Shown here piece by piece: positions 16,895-26,600 of a stretch of 64,000 nt of DNA. The translations under genes and the position numbers were made by a program. The DNA lies in NCBI RefSeq assembly GCF_035474595.1, contig NZ_DATIND010000061.1, positions 1 to 64,000 on the forward strand, in the 5' to 3' direction. Each line of letters starts with the position of its first letter. Position 1 is the first letter of the stretch. The stretch comes from Longimicrobium sp. (GTDB taxonomy: Bacteria > Gemmatimonadota > Gemmatimonadetes > Longimicrobiales > Longimicrobiaceae). The notes under the pieces are model-generated. The model made no database searches. It was not told the origin of the DNA and saw nothing but the letters and a program-made list of their open reading frames with translations.

Positions 16895-17857
16895 TCAATC
16901 CCCCTGCTCCGGCGGCAGCTTCCAGAACTCCACGCGGTCGCGGACGGACTGGGGGATGGCGACGATGCCGCGCCGCGTGTCCACGCCGATGTCGGCCGGC
17001 TGCGAGAGGCCTCGGATGATCTGCCTGTCGTGGCCCGGCGAGATCACGTGCACGCTCGAGTCGTTCCAGCAGGCGACCAGCACCCGCCCGTCCGGCAGCG
17101 GCTCGATCCCGTCGTACTTCCCCTTCCCCGTGGCCATCACCTTCAGCTGCGCCGTCTCCCCGCGCAGGTCCAAGGTGTAGACGGTGCTACGGAAGGGGTC
17201 GAACGAGACCACCGTCACCCCCTGACCGCGCGGCGTGGCGGCGATGCCGTTCGGGCGCCCCAGCGTCTGCCCGGCGGCCACCACGCCGACCGCGTGGTCG
17301 GGGCCGACGACGAACACGCGGTCGCCGCCGGGGTGCGTCACGCCGATGGGCGTCATCCCGATCCCCGTGTCGGTCACGTACAGCCGCCCGTCGTGGCCCA
17401 CGGCCACGTCGTTCAGCAGCGTGGCGTGCTGCGGGCGGAAGTCGACGGTCGCCAGCGGCGCGCCGGTGCGCCGGTCGAAGCCGCGCAGCACGTCGATGTC
17501 GGCGACCCACAGCGTGTCGCCGTGGATGGCCATCCCCTTGGGCGCGTCGAGCGTCGCGCCGTTCCTGCCGCCCACGACGAACATCTGCACGGGGCCGAAG
17601 GTGGCCGCGGGAACGCGGACGATGTACCCCGCGCCGTCGTGGTCGGACCCGTACCCCAGCATGTTGCTGATGAACCACACGTCCTGCTCGGGATCGTACT
17701 TCGCCGACTCGGGGCCGTAGAAGCCGTCGATGGCGTGCACGAACTTCGCGCGCGCGTCGCGGTCGCCCGCCGGCGCGGGGCCGCCCGAGCGCGCGCACGC
17801 CGCGATGCCGGCGACCGCCAGCGCGGCGCAGAAGAGGGTACGGAGAATGGGCATCAT
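16895..17857 (-). CDS. SMP-30/gluconolactonase-like beta-propeller lipoprotein
   Basis: A 320-residue protein with signal and lipobox (ALAVAGIAAC), then a six-bladed propeller. Blades show the NHL/SMP-30 style: LDAPKGMAIHGDTLWVADIDVLRGFD, HATLLNDVAVGHDGRLYVTDTG, GRPNGIAATPRG, YDGIEPLPDGRVLVACWND. The Asn and Asp in LLNDVAV and PNGIAA are at metal-binding places of SMP-30 enzymes. Whether it is a lactonase or only a binding protein is open. Preceded by a long palindromic repeat; no partner gene on the same strand is adjacent. Confidence 0.75.
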   Translation of the reverse strand: MMPILRTLFCAALAVAGIAACARSGGPAPAGDRDARAKFVHAIDGFYGPESAKYDPEQDVWFISNMLGYGSDHDGAGYIVRVPAATFGPVQMFVVGGRNGATLDAPKGMAIHGDTLWVADIDVLRGFDRRTGAPLATVDFRPQHATLLNDVAVGHDGRLYVTDTGIGMTPIGVTHPGGDRVFVVGPDHAVGVVAAGQTLGRPNGIAATPRGQGVTVVSFDPFRSTVYTLDLRGETAQLKVMATGKGKYDGIEPLPDGRVLVACWNDSSVHVISPGHDRQIIRGLSQPADIGVDTRRGIVAIPQSVRDRVEFWKLPPEQGD

Positions 17858-18017
17858 GGCTCGTCTCCCCGCCAGTCACGCGATCCGGAACAGCACTTCG
17901 AGGACGCCCCCAACCGCGAGACGCGTGCCGATCCCATGCATTCCATTGGATCGGAGGGAAGATGCGGATCTTCATCAGCCCACAGCGTCGGGGTTGATGT
18001 ACGCATCTACCCGAGAA

Positions 18018-18242
18018 GACGTCATCCTGAGGCCGGCCACACCGGACCCGCGTCCGCACTAATGCGTGCAGGCCGAAGGATCCATAACGGCCCAGCACGT
18101 CAGCTGGGCGATGCGCGCCAGAACGTGCCAGGCAGCCGCCGCTCGTCGCCGCAAATGACGTGTGGGACGTGCTATAGATCCTTCGGCCTGCACGCATTCG
18201 CGCATGCGAAGAGTACAGTGTGGCCGGCCTCAGGATGACGTC
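18018..18242. repeat. Long palindromic repeat, full copy
   Basis: Outer arms 18018-18040 and 18220-18242 are perfect inverted repeats; inner arms 18068-18085 (GCAGGCCGAAGGATCCAT) and 18175-18192 (ATAGATCCTTCGGCCTGC) match except for one base. It fills the gap 17858-18333, in which no gene is seen. Confidence 0.85.
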
Positions 18243-18333
18243 TCTCGGGTCTTGATCTGCGAAAGGAATCCGGCAACGCGCGACGGCGGCGCCTGTGCGG
18301 AGCGCCGCCGTCCGATGCTGGTGGAGATGGAGA

Positions 18334-18555
18334 TCAGCTCTCCTTCGAGCCGTCGTCGAGCTTGAACCAGACCTTCACCTTCACCTGGAACTCGCGGATC
18401 TCGCCGCCCGCGATGTAGGCGCGCTGCTCGCAGACCTCCAGCCACTCCAGGTTGCGCATCGTCTCGCCCGCTCGCTTCACCGCCGAGCGCGTCGCATCGT
18501 CGAAGCTCTGCTCCGACGTGCCCACCATCTCGATCGCCTTGTACGCGCCGCCCAT
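18334..18555 (-). CDS. Dodecin flavin-storage protein
   Basis: A 73-residue protein reading AYKAIEMVGTSEQSFDDATR, then AVKRAGETMRNLEWLEV, then FQVKVKVWFKLDD: the complete dodecin pattern. Dodecins form hollow dodecamers that bind flavin pairs between Trp residues; the Trp in NLEWLEV is the expected stacking residue. GGAGGGAGC precedes GTG-ATG; ATG 18555 has the better spacing. Single gene with a long palindromic repeat downstream. Confidence 0.92.
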   Translation of the reverse strand: MGGAYKAIEMVGTSEQSFDDATRSAVKRAGETMRNLEWLEVCEQRAYIAGGEIREFQVKVKVWFKLDDGSKES

Positions 18556-18644
18556 CACGCTCCCTCCGCCCGGGTAGTCATTCGTCCTGCGCTGACGGCC
18601 GGATGCGCGGCAAGCGGTGTTCCATGGGCGTCACGCGCAGTCGT

Positions 18645-19427
18645 TCAGCTGCCGGCCAGCAGCATCCGCGCGGCAGCTTCGTGGAGATGGGGATTGCCGG
18701 CGAGCACCGAAGTCATCGGCGCGATGGGCTGGCCATCGAACCGGGAGATGCGGCCGCCGGCCTCGGCGAGGATGACGTTCATCGGGGCGATGTCCCAGGC
18801 GGCGCCGCAGATGGGGTCGCAGTAGAGCTCCACGCGGCCGGTGGCGACCAGGAAGTAGCCGTAGCCGTCGCCCCAGGTGCGGGCGAAGCGCGTGGCCTTC
18901 ACCAGCCGCTCGAAGCCGGCGCGGTGCTCGTCGGTGGAGCTGTCGCGCCAGTACTCGAACCCGCTGGTGACCAGCCGCGCGTCGGACAGCGCGTCGCACT
19001 CCGAGACGCGGGCGCGCTCGCCGTTCATCCACGCGCCGGCGCCGGTGGCCGCGACCAGCGTCTGCCGCGTCACCGGGAGGTGGATGCAGCCCAGCACGGG
19101 CGCCCCATCTTCCTCCAGCGCCAGCAGCATGGAGTACAGCGGCACGCCGACCGCGAACGAGCGCGTCCCGTCGATCGGGTCGACGATCCAGCGCCGGCCG
19201 CTCCTGGACGGGACGTCGTCCTCCTCCTCGCCCAGGATCCCGTCCTCGGGGAACGCCTCGGCGATGGCGGCGCGGACGTGCGCCTCGGCGGCCAGGTCGG
19301 CGGCGGTCACCTCCGTCTGGTTGGACTTGTACTCCACCGCGGCGCGCCCGAAGTGCGCCAGCGTCAGCTCCCCCGCCGCCCGCAGCGTGCGCGCGGCGAA
19401 GTCCATCAACCCGTCCCGGTCCGTCAT
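18645..19427 (-). CDS. Inositol-monophosphatase family phosphatase (HisN-like)
   Basis: A 260-residue Mg-dependent phosphatase. Motifs: GEEE (66-69), DPIDGTRSF (from residue 83), and WDIAPMNVILAEAGG near 205-219, which together bind the metals. The close fit of DGYGYFLVATGR and CGAAWDIAP to HisN-type histidinol-phosphate phosphatases makes that activity likely, but inositol or other phosphates are possible. It starts 10 bases after the last of four lipoprotein genes with GGAG in between, so it is probably the last gene of their operon. Confidence 0.85.
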   Translation of the reverse strand: MTDRDGLMDFAARTLRAAGELTLAHFGRAAVEYKSNQTEVTAADLAAEAHVRAAIAEAFPEDGILGEEEDDVPSRSGRRWIVDPIDGTRSFAVGVPLYSMLLALEEDGAPVLGCIHLPVTRQTLVAATGAGAWMNGERARVSECDALSDARLVTSGFEYWRDSSTDEHRAGFERLVKATRFARTWGDGYGYFLVATGRVELYCDPICGAAWDIAPMNVILAEAGGRISRFDGQPIAPMTSVLAGNPHLHEAAARMLLAGS

Positions 19428-19437
19428 CCCGCTCCTT

Positions 19438-20175
19438 TCATCGGTCGCCCGCCCGCGGAGGCGGGGAAAGCTTCACCATCTCCGTCCCGCGGTAATCGTA
19501 CAGCTCGTCGGGGGGCGCGCGGAAGCCGCTCTGCCGCGACTGCCAGTAGGTGTAGAAGCCGGGAAACCGCATGCGCAGCCGTCCCCCGGAACGCAGGATC
19601 TGCGGGCTCTCCGAGCAGTTCCCGAACCGCGGGGTGAGCAGCGGCGGCCTGCCGAAGCGCATCATCAGGACGCGGAACATGGCCGGGCAGGTGTTGCCGT
19701 ACGCGCTCGCGTCGAGGACGGCGACGGCGCCGCTCTCGTTGAAGCTCCCCGCCTGCGCGTGGTAGCTCTGCAGGAACTGGTACACGCCCAGGTCGATGAT
19801 CTGCTCCTCGGCCAGGATCTCGCGGCCGTTCACCGCCAGGTGGTAGGTGGATTCAACCGGGATCTCGCCCCCGATGCTGTCGGCGGTGATGGTCATCGTC
19901 CCGTCGAGCGTGCTGAGGCGCTGCCGCTCCACGTTGCGCCGCGCGAACCGCGGCTCCACCCACGCGGTGTCGACGCCGGGGTTGAGAATGCGGGCGCGCG
20001 CCGCCGCCGAATCCGCCGCCGTGGGCTCCCTGGAGACGGGCGCCGGAGTGGCCGACCTGGCTGGCGGAGCATCCTTCGCCGGTGCGCGAGCGCGGCCCGC
20101 ATCCGGCCGCGGGCACGCGGAGGCGAGCAGCAGCGCGGCGAATACAGCGAGGGAGGAAAGGCGCCGCCGCGTCAT
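19438..20175 (-). CDS. Lipoprotein, paralogue 4 of a tandem family
   Basis: A 245-residue protein with signal and lipobox (FAALLLASAC). Its one domain has the family pattern: VNGREILAEEQ, then CPAMFRVLMMRF, PPLLTPRFGNC, and finally ELYDYRGTEMVKL. Two Cys in C-P-A-M-F-R and F-G-N-C are kept in all copies and may form a disulfide. ATG 20175 overlaps the stop of the upstream paralogue (ATGA). Function unknown. Confidence 0.78.
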   Translation of the reverse strand: MTRRRLSSLAVFAALLLASACPRPDAGRARAPAKDAPPARSATPAPVSREPTAADSAAARARILNPGVDTAWVEPRFARRNVERQRLSTLDGTMTITADSIGGEIPVESTYHLAVNGREILAEEQIIDLGVYQFLQSYHAQAGSFNESGAVAVLDASAYGNTCPAMFRVLMMRFGRPPLLTPRFGNCSESPQILRSGGRLRMRFPGFYTYWQSRQSGFRAPPDELYDYRGTEMVKLSPPPRAGDR

Positions 20176-21302
20176 CGTCCCTTCCTCCCGGCGGTTGCCG
20201 ACCGGAGCGGGACGCGCACCATCCGCCCGGCGCGGTACTCGTACGCCTGCCCGGGCGGGCGGCGGAAGCCCGGCTCCGCCTCCTGCCAGTGCGTCCAATA
20301 GGGGGCGAACTCCAGGCGCACCCCGCCGTCGCGGGTGACCAGCGTAGGAGCCGCCGCGCAGCTGCCGAACTCCTCCGTCAGGCGCGGCGGGCGATGGAGC
20401 CGCATCTCCACCACGCGGAAGAGCGCCTCGCACGCGTTGCCGCCATCCTCGCGCAGCAGCACGGCCAGCGTGCCGTGCGCCGCGGTCCGCGGGACCAGGG
20501 CGTACACCTCCATCGTCAGGCCGAACTCCTCGGTGAGCACCGTCCGGCCGTCCACCGCCACCGTGTTGTGGTGGCTGACGTTCCCGCCTTCCGTCGCGCC
20601 GCGCGTGATCTCCAGCACGCCGTCGGGCGTGGCCAGGCGCCCGCGCAGGCGGCTCATCCGCTCGGAAGGAGGCCGCCACGCGTCGCCATCCCCGCGCGTG
20701 GCGGGGAACTCCTCGCGCCGTCCGGCGGCGAGCCGCGCCAGCGTGGTGTCGCGGTACTCGTACGCTTCCGCGGGCCGGGCGCCGCCGTGCGGGGGGAAGT
20801 CCATCCGCACCACGTCCTCGCCCCACGAGAGCGCGGGGCGGCCGCAGCTGCCGAACGCGCGCGTCAGCAGCGGCGGCCGCTCCGCGTGCACGTCCAGCAC
20901 CCGGTAGGCGGCGCACGCGGAGTCGCCGGGCACGATCTCCAGCACCGCCACGAGCCGCGGATAGAAGCTCTGCGTCACGGAAAGCAGCCGCACGTCGCGC
21001 GCGGCGCTGTCCGCCAGCACCTCGCCGCCGTCCACGAACACGCGGAAGGCGCGGCGGGGGATGGAGTCGCGGACGATGGCGATCACCCCAGCGCCCGCGC
21101 TCACCTTCTCACGCAGCCAAGCGTCCTGCGGCCACGGCCCGGTGGTGTCCGCGTCGGCATCATCCCCCGAATCCGCCGACGCCGCGGACAGCACGGGAGA
21201 TGGCGCCGCGGCGGCCGAGCGCGCGGGTGCCGGCGGCGGCGCGTCCGGGCGCGCGCAGCCGGCCAGGAGCAGGGGGATGAGGATCGCGAGGCGCCGCGGC
21301 AT
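20172..21302 (-). CDS. Two-domain lipoprotein, paralogue 3 of a tandem family
   Basis: A 376-residue protein with lipobox (LIPLLLAGC). It has two copies of the domain: the first ends CAAYRVLDVHAERPPLLTRA with FGSC and YEYRDTTLARL; the second has NTVAVDGRTVLTEE, CEALFRVVEMRL, FGSC and YEYRAGRMVRVPL. The duplication inside one gene shows that the module has spread by both gene and domain duplication. It is translationally coupled to paralogue 4. Confidence 0.8.
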   Translation of the reverse strand: MPRRLAILIPLLLAGCARPDAPPPAPARSAAAAPSPVLSAASADSGDDADADTTGPWPQDAWLREKVSAGAGVIAIVRDSIPRRAFRVFVDGGEVLADSAARDVRLLSVTQSFYPRLVAVLEIVPGDSACAAYRVLDVHAERPPLLTRAFGSCGRPALSWGEDVVRMDFPPHGGARPAEAYEYRDTTLARLAAGRREEFPATRGDGDAWRPPSERMSRLRGRLATPDGVLEITRGATEGGNVSHHNTVAVDGRTVLTEEFGLTMEVYALVPRTAAHGTLAVLLREDGGNACEALFRVVEMRLHRPPRLTEEFGSCAAAPTLVTRDGGVRLEFAPYWTHWQEAEPGFRRPPGQAYEYRAGRMVRVPLRSATAGRKGR

Positions 21303-21335
21303 GGGGCGGGTGAAGAGAAGGTGTCCGGCGTGGCG

Positions 21336-21947
21336 TCACCGGCCGGCGAGGCGGTCCGCCTCCCGGCCGCGGGCGATGGTCACCATCGCCCCGTCCCGGT
21401 ATTCGAGCAGCTCGTCCGGCGGCCACTCGACGTCCGGCGGAAGCGTGTCCAGCAGGGCCAGGCGGGCCGGGAGCCACCCCTCGAAGAAGATCCGCAGCCG
21501 CGCGTGCACGTACCCCACCTCCGGAGCGGAGTCGCAGGTGCCGAACTCCGGGGTGATGCGGGGCGGCTGGAAGTACCGCAGCTCCACCACGCGGAACATC
21601 TGGTCGCACGCGGTGCCGCCGGGGGTGACCGCCAGCACCACGAGCGCGCTCCCGTCGGCCGGCTGCATCAGCGCGTGGATGCGCACGCTCTCGACGTCCT
21701 CTTCCCAGAGCGCGCGGCCGTTCACCAGCACGCGGTAGTGGTTCGCGCGCTTCGCAATCGCGAACACCCCCCGGTCGCGATCCGACCCGAACGTCTCCGT
21801 CACCACCTCGCCGTCCGCGGCCGCAGGCGCCGTATCGCGCCTGGCCGCCGCGGAATCGCGCCGCGCGGGGGAGTGGGCACGCGCGTCGCCGCGGCCGCAG
21901 GAGGCCAGGAGGAGGAGCAGGGCGATCCGCCGCGCGGACGGGTGCAT
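21336..21947 (-). CDS. Lipoprotein, paralogue 2 of a tandem family
   Basis: A 203-residue protein with lipobox (ALLLLLASC). Domain marks: VLVNGRALWEEDV, GGTACDQMFRVVELRYFQPP, RITPEFGTC, and PPDELLEYRDGAMVTIARG. Spaced 33 bases from both neighbours, consistent with one operon. Confidence 0.8.
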   Translation of the reverse strand: MHPSARRIALLLLLASCGRGDARAHSPARRDSAAARRDTAPAAADGEVVTETFGSDRDRGVFAIAKRANHYRVLVNGRALWEEDVESVRIHALMQPADGSALVVLAVTPGGTACDQMFRVVELRYFQPPRITPEFGTCDSAPEVGYVHARLRIFFEGWLPARLALLDTLPPDVEWPPDELLEYRDGAMVTIARGREADRLAGR

Positions 21948-21980
21948 CGGACGGGACGGGAGAGGGTGATGAGTCCGGCG

Positions 21981-22598
21981 TCAGCGTCCGCCGAGGCGGT
22001 CCGCCGCGGCGCCGCGCGCGACCGGGACCATGCGCCCGTCGCGGTACTCGTCCATCCGCGCCGGTTCGGGATGGATTCCGGACGGCTGCGGGTCCATCAG
22101 GCCGATGTAGGTGGGAAGATACGGGCCGGTGTAGACGCGCAGCCGCCCGTGCACCAGGCGGACGTCCGCAGGCGCCGCGCAGGTGCCGAACTCATCCGTG
22201 ATGCGCGGCGGCTGCTCGTACCGCAGCTCGAGGACGCGGTACAGGAACTCGCACGCCACGCCGCCGGGCGTGACCTCCAGCAGCACCAGCACTCCGTCGC
22301 GCGCCGGCAGGACGTGGCTGACGCCGAGGCTCGCCATCTCCGCCGACAGCACCTCGCGGCCGTCCACCGTCACGCGCCACCGGTTCAGCAGCGGGCCGCG
22401 GAGGCGCCGCAGCTGCACGACCCAGCCGTAGGGCGCGACCTGCTCGCTAACGATCTCCCTCGCCGGCGGAGCGACGACGTGGAGCGTCGCGGGGGCACGG
22501 TAGACGGGCGCCGCGGCGCGGACCTCGGGCACGCGCGGTCCCGGGCAGCTCAGCAGCAACAGCAGAATGGAGATGGGAAGCGCGGCGCGCGATGCCAT
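21981..22598 (-). CDS. Lipoprotein, paralogue 1 of a tandem family
   Basis: A 205-residue protein with signal MASRAALPISILLLLLSC (Cys at the lipobox position). Domain marks: VTVDGREVLSAEM, GGVACEFLYRVLELRYEQPP, RITDEFGTC, and MDEYRDGRMVPVARG. First gene of the likely five-gene operon. The longer upstream frame runs into a two-hairpin repeat, so ATG 22598 is chosen. Confidence 0.78.
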   Translation of the reverse strand: MASRAALPISILLLLLSCPGPRVPEVRAAAPVYRAPATLHVVAPPAREIVSEQVAPYGWVVQLRRLRGPLLNRWRVTVDGREVLSAEMASLGVSHVLPARDGVLVLLEVTPGGVACEFLYRVLELRYEQPPRITDEFGTCAAPADVRLVHGRLRVYTGPYLPTYIGLMDPQPSGIHPEPARMDEYRDGRMVPVARGAAADRLGGR

Positions 22599-22669
22599 CG
22601 GGGCGGCAATGGAAGGTGTTGCGGGAGATGCTTCTGCTGGCGTGAAGATTACGGTTCCGCCCCCCACCG

Positions 22670-22722
22670 GCGGCTGAAGCCGCAGCAACAACTACGGGAA
22701 GCCTCGCAAACTGCGCGAGGCT
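22670..22722 (+). repeat. Two-hairpin repeat, copy j
   Basis: GCGGC-TGAA-GCCGC, linker, then GCCTCGC/GCGAGGC, as in copy d. It lies 70 bases upstream of the first lipoprotein gene. Confidence 0.85.
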
Positions 22723-22789
22723 GTTCGGCTCGGAAGCCGGTTCCAGCGCCGGAGGACGCCTCCCCTTTCATCCATCGTCGTCGCGCGAA

Positions 22790-22935
22790 GCGTGGTGTTC
22801 GACTCAGGATGACGTCTCGATTTGGCTATCGTCGGTGCATTCGAAAAACGCACAGAGACGTCATCCTGAGGCCGACCACAGCAGAGTCTCCCCCGCACAA
22901 GCGGTTGCAGGCCGAAGGATCCATAGCCGAGGCCA
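22790..22935. repeat. Long palindromic repeat, left half only
   Basis: Outer arm 22858-22880 and inner arm 22906-22924 are present but the right arms are missing; the element stops where the glycosylase gene ends. A second inverse arm (ACTCAGGATGACGTC) lies at 22800-22815. A gene-free gap 22599-22963 holds only repeats. Confidence 0.7.
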
Positions 22936-22963
22936 CACGTCCGTTGCGTCCGATGCGCGGCGC

Positions 22964-23626
22964 TCAAGAGTTCTTGGACACCCAGCGCGATCCGGAGATC
23001 CAGAAGCGGAGCGGCCAGTCCGCCGCCCGGTGCGCGGGGATGCCGATCCGCGGCCCGATAGAAACCTCTGCGTCGGGAACGGCGCGGCCGGCGGCCAGCC
23101 AGAGCGGCGGCGCGTCCAGCGGATGCCGGTTCTGCGCGCCGGTGACGCCCAGCGCGCGCGCCAGGTTCCCGGGCCCGCGCATCAGCTCGCGGTCGGCGCG
23201 TCCGGGCCGGCGCTCGCGCGCCGTCTCGATCCCCTCCACCGGCATCGCCGCGCGGATCAGGACCGCGCCGGGGAAGCCCTCCGTGTCCGTCACCACGTTG
23301 ATGCACCAGTTGATGCCGTAGATCAGGTAGACGTAGGTGATCCCCGGCGGGCCGAACATCACGTCGTTCCTCGCCGTGCGGCCGAACTTCTCCCACGCGT
23401 GCGACGCGGCGTCGTGCGGCCCGACGTACGCCTCCGTCTCCACGATCTCCCCCACGACGCGCGCGCCCCCCACCTCGCTGACGAGCCGCGTCCCCAGCAG
23501 GTCGCGGGCGACGGTCTCGGCCGGGCGCGCGCAGAACTCCGGCGGGAGCGGCGCGGGGTCCACAACGGACGAGCGCCGCGCCCGGTCTTCACCGGACGCG
23601 GCGCTCGCGGAAGCCTTTCGGCTCAC
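22964..23626 (-). CDS. mpg: 3-methyladenine DNA glycosylase (Aag/MPG family)
   Basis: A 220-residue base-excision repair enzyme that removes alkylated purines. Family marks: ARDLLGTRLV, GEIVETEAYVGPHDAASHA (with the catalytic Glu and the invariant Tyr), FGPPGITYVYLIYGINWCINVV, LMRGPGNLARALGV, and the closing PRIGIPAHRAADWPLRFWI. The GTG start overlaps the stop of the NYN-LOTUS gene (GTGA), so the two are translated together. The first 25 residues are not conserved. Activity is well supported by the complete set of motifs. Confidence 0.93.
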   Translation of the reverse strand: MSRKASASAASGEDRARRSSVVDPAPLPPEFCARPAETVARDLLGTRLVSEVGGARVVGEIVETEAYVGPHDAASHAWEKFGRTARNDVMFGPPGITYVYLIYGINWCINVVTDTEGFPGAVLIRAAMPVEGIETARERRPGRADRELMRGPGNLARALGVTGAQNRHPLDAPPLWLAAGRAVPDAEVSIGPRIGIPAHRAADWPLRFWISGSRWVSKNS

Positions 23627-26600
23627 GAGGTGGGCGGCGTGCCGCCGCGTCCCCCGCGCCCGCGTCCCCGGCGCGGCCGGCTTCCGCCCGCCTTGCCGCC
23701 TTCCCCGCCCTGCGCGGGCGGCTCGGGCTGCGGCGCCTCGGCCGCGGGGCGATTGCCGCCGCGCCCCCGTCCGCGACCGCCAGCCGCCGCCTCGGGCGCC
23801 GGCTGCGGAGCGGCCTCCGGCGCGGGCTGCGCACCGCCGCGGCCGCGTCCACGACGACCACCGGCCGCCGGGGCCTCCGCCGCCGGCGCGGCGGGAGCCG
23901 CCTCGGCGCGCGGACCGCGGCCAGCGCGGCCGCGTCCACCACCGCCCGCCTCCGCCGCCGGAGCGGCGGGGAGCGCGGTCTCCGTCGCCTGCTGCTGCGC
24001 GCCGCCGCGGCCGCGGCCACGACGGCCACCGCCCGCGGCGGGCTGCTCGGGCGCCGGAGCCGGCGCCTCCGCCTGCGGCGCGGGAGCGGGCGCCTGCGCG
24101 CCACCCCGTCCCCGCCCGCCACGCCCGCGCGAGCGGCCGCGCGGCTGCGCGTCACCCGCGGGGAGCGACGCCGGCTCCATCAGCGTGGGATCGGTCTCCC
24201 CCTGCGGACCCACGGGAACGTCGATGCCGCCGACGTCCACCGTCTCGGCCGCGGGCGCGTCGGTCGGCGCACCACCACGGCCCCGGCCTCGGCGTCCGCG
24301 CGAACGGCCGCCGGGGCGCGCCGCCTGCGAGGCAAGCGTGGGATCCGAATCCTCCTGCTCGGCCGCGATCGCGTCGTCCGCGGCGGCGACCTCACCGCCG
24401 GGCGCGAACTCGTCAGCGGCCGCCGCGGCGGGTGCCTCTTCCGCCGCCGGGGCTTCCGTCGTCCCCGCGGCATCGCCGTCACCCGCCGCGCGGTTGCGGT
24501 TCCGGTTGCGGCCACCGCGGCGGCCACGGCGGCTGCGGCGCCGCGCGGCCTCTTCCGCCGTCTCCCCGGCGACCGCGTCGGCATCCGCTTCATCCCCCTC
24601 CGCCGTCTCGCCCTGCACCGGCTCGGGGGCGATGGCGGATGCAGCCTCGGCGAAGTCGCGCGCGTCCTCCGCGGGCTCCTCCGCGGTCGGCTGCGGCGCG
24701 GGCTCCTCGGCGGCGGGCGCCGCCTGGGCGCGCTCGGCGCGGCGGGCGTCGCGGTCGGCGGTCCACTGGTCCAGGATCGGCCCGGCGCGGCGGCCGAGCA
24801 GCGCCCGGACCGCGTCGGGATCGTTCTCCAGCGTCTCGAACACCCGCCCGCCGAAGGCCTCGGCCAGCGAGCGGACGGTGGCCGCGCCCACGCCGCGGTA
24901 GCCGGCGAGGTGCGCCTCGACGCCCGCGCGGTCGGTCGGCAGCCCCAGCGCCTCGGCGCTGAACGGCGCCTCGGCGGCCGGCTGCGGCGCGGCGGGCTCC
25001 TCCGCGCGCGGCTTGGGCTGCGGCTCCGCCGGCTGCTCGGGGCGAGCGGAGCCGGGGACGTGGACCACCTGCCCCGGAAGGAGCGGCGGCGGCCCGGAGG
25101 GCGACGCCCACGCGGGACGGCGTCCGCCGTGGCGGTGGCGCAGCCCGCGCTGCGCGTCGGCCGGACCCTCGCGCGAGGCGGAGGACGGCGGCGCGGACTC
25201 GGCGGCGGGGCGCTCCTCGCGGCGCGGCTCCTCGCGGCGCGGCTCCTCGCGCCGGGGCTCTTCCCGGCGGGGCTCCTCGCGACGGGGTTCCTCGCGGCGC
25301 GTCTCCGGCTGCCCGGCTTCGGGCGCGGGCTGCGCGGCGGCGGCGGGACGCTCTTCCTCGCCCCCCGGCACCTGCCCGGGAAGGATCGGCGGCGCGCCCT
25401 CGCGGGGGCCGCGGTCGCGTCCACGGCCACGTCCGCGCCCGCGGTCACGTCCGCGCGGCTCCGCGGGCTCGGCCGTAGCCGACGAGTCGGCGGCCACGCG
25501 GGGCTCGTCGCGGTCGACGGTGATCGGCTCCGGGCGCGGGCCGGTGAGCGCGGGCGGGGCCAGCTTGGTGCCGGAGGAGGGGAGCGCGACCTCGTAGCGC
25601 CCCTCGGCCAGGCGCCGGACGTCCACCACCTGGTCCTCGTGCGCCTGGCGGAGGAAGCGGCTGAACTTGCTGAAGCCCAGCGCGTGCTCGTCGAAGCCGC
25701 CGTCCATCTCCATCATGCGGCGCTTCACGTCGCCGTCGCGGGCGGTCTGGCCCTGGCGGCTGACCAGCGCGCGGACGGCGTGCTGCAGCAGCGCGTAGGC
25801 GTGCGACAGCGCGTCGCGCTCCTCGCGGGTGGCGGGCGCCGGCGGCTCCTCGATGAAAGGCGTGGCGACCTGGGCCTCGCCCACGGGGAAGGCGGCGGCG
25901 ATGGTCTCGGACTCGGTCTCCGCGGCGGGCGCGGCCGAGGCGGCGACGGCCGGCTCCTCGTCGTCGCGCAGCAGGCGCACCGGCGCGGGCTCGGCGCGCG
26001 GCTCGCGCTCGCGGTCGAACTCGCGGTCGCGGTCGCGCCCGAAGTCGCGCGGACGGTCGCGGTCCCGGTCGCGCCCCCGCCCGCCGCGTCCGCGGCCACG
26101 GTCGCGGTCGGGCCCGCGGTCCCGGTCGCGGAAGCGCTCCTCGCGGTCGTAGCGCGGCTGCGTGGCGGGGCCGGCGGCGTCCAGGTCGTCGACCGGCGCC
26201 ACCTCGTACTGCCCGTTCTCCACCTTGTGCAGGCGGATGAGCCCCTTCTCGGCGGCCACCTGCGCGAACTTGCTGAACTTGCTGTACCCCTCGTCCTTCT
26301 CGTCGAAGTTGGGGTCCAGGTCGATCATCACCTGCTTCAGGCGGTCGGTGCGCATCGAGTCGCCCGACGCGGCCATCTTCTGCGCCGCCTCGCGCACCAG
26401 CAGCCAGGGGTCGCGCCGGGGCGTGCCCTGGTCGCCCTCGCGCACCAGCCCGCTCAGCGCGTGGTACGAGTAGTACTCGTCGCAGTTCTGGATCAGCAGG
26501 TCGCTGGAGGAGTCGCGCATCCCCACGCCGATGACGTACTTGCCGTACTCCTTGAGCTTCAGCACGCAGCTCGAGAAGTCGCTGTCGCCGGTGAGGAGGA

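Noticed and set aside
19438-20916. A 492-codon version of lipoprotein 4
   Set aside because: The first half overlaps the frame of paralogue 3 out of phase; the signal peptide and ribosome site at 20175 mark the real start.
25210-25300. Intergenic minisatellite
   Set aside because: The 15-bp units are in frame within the NYN-LOTUS gene and encode RREEP repeats.
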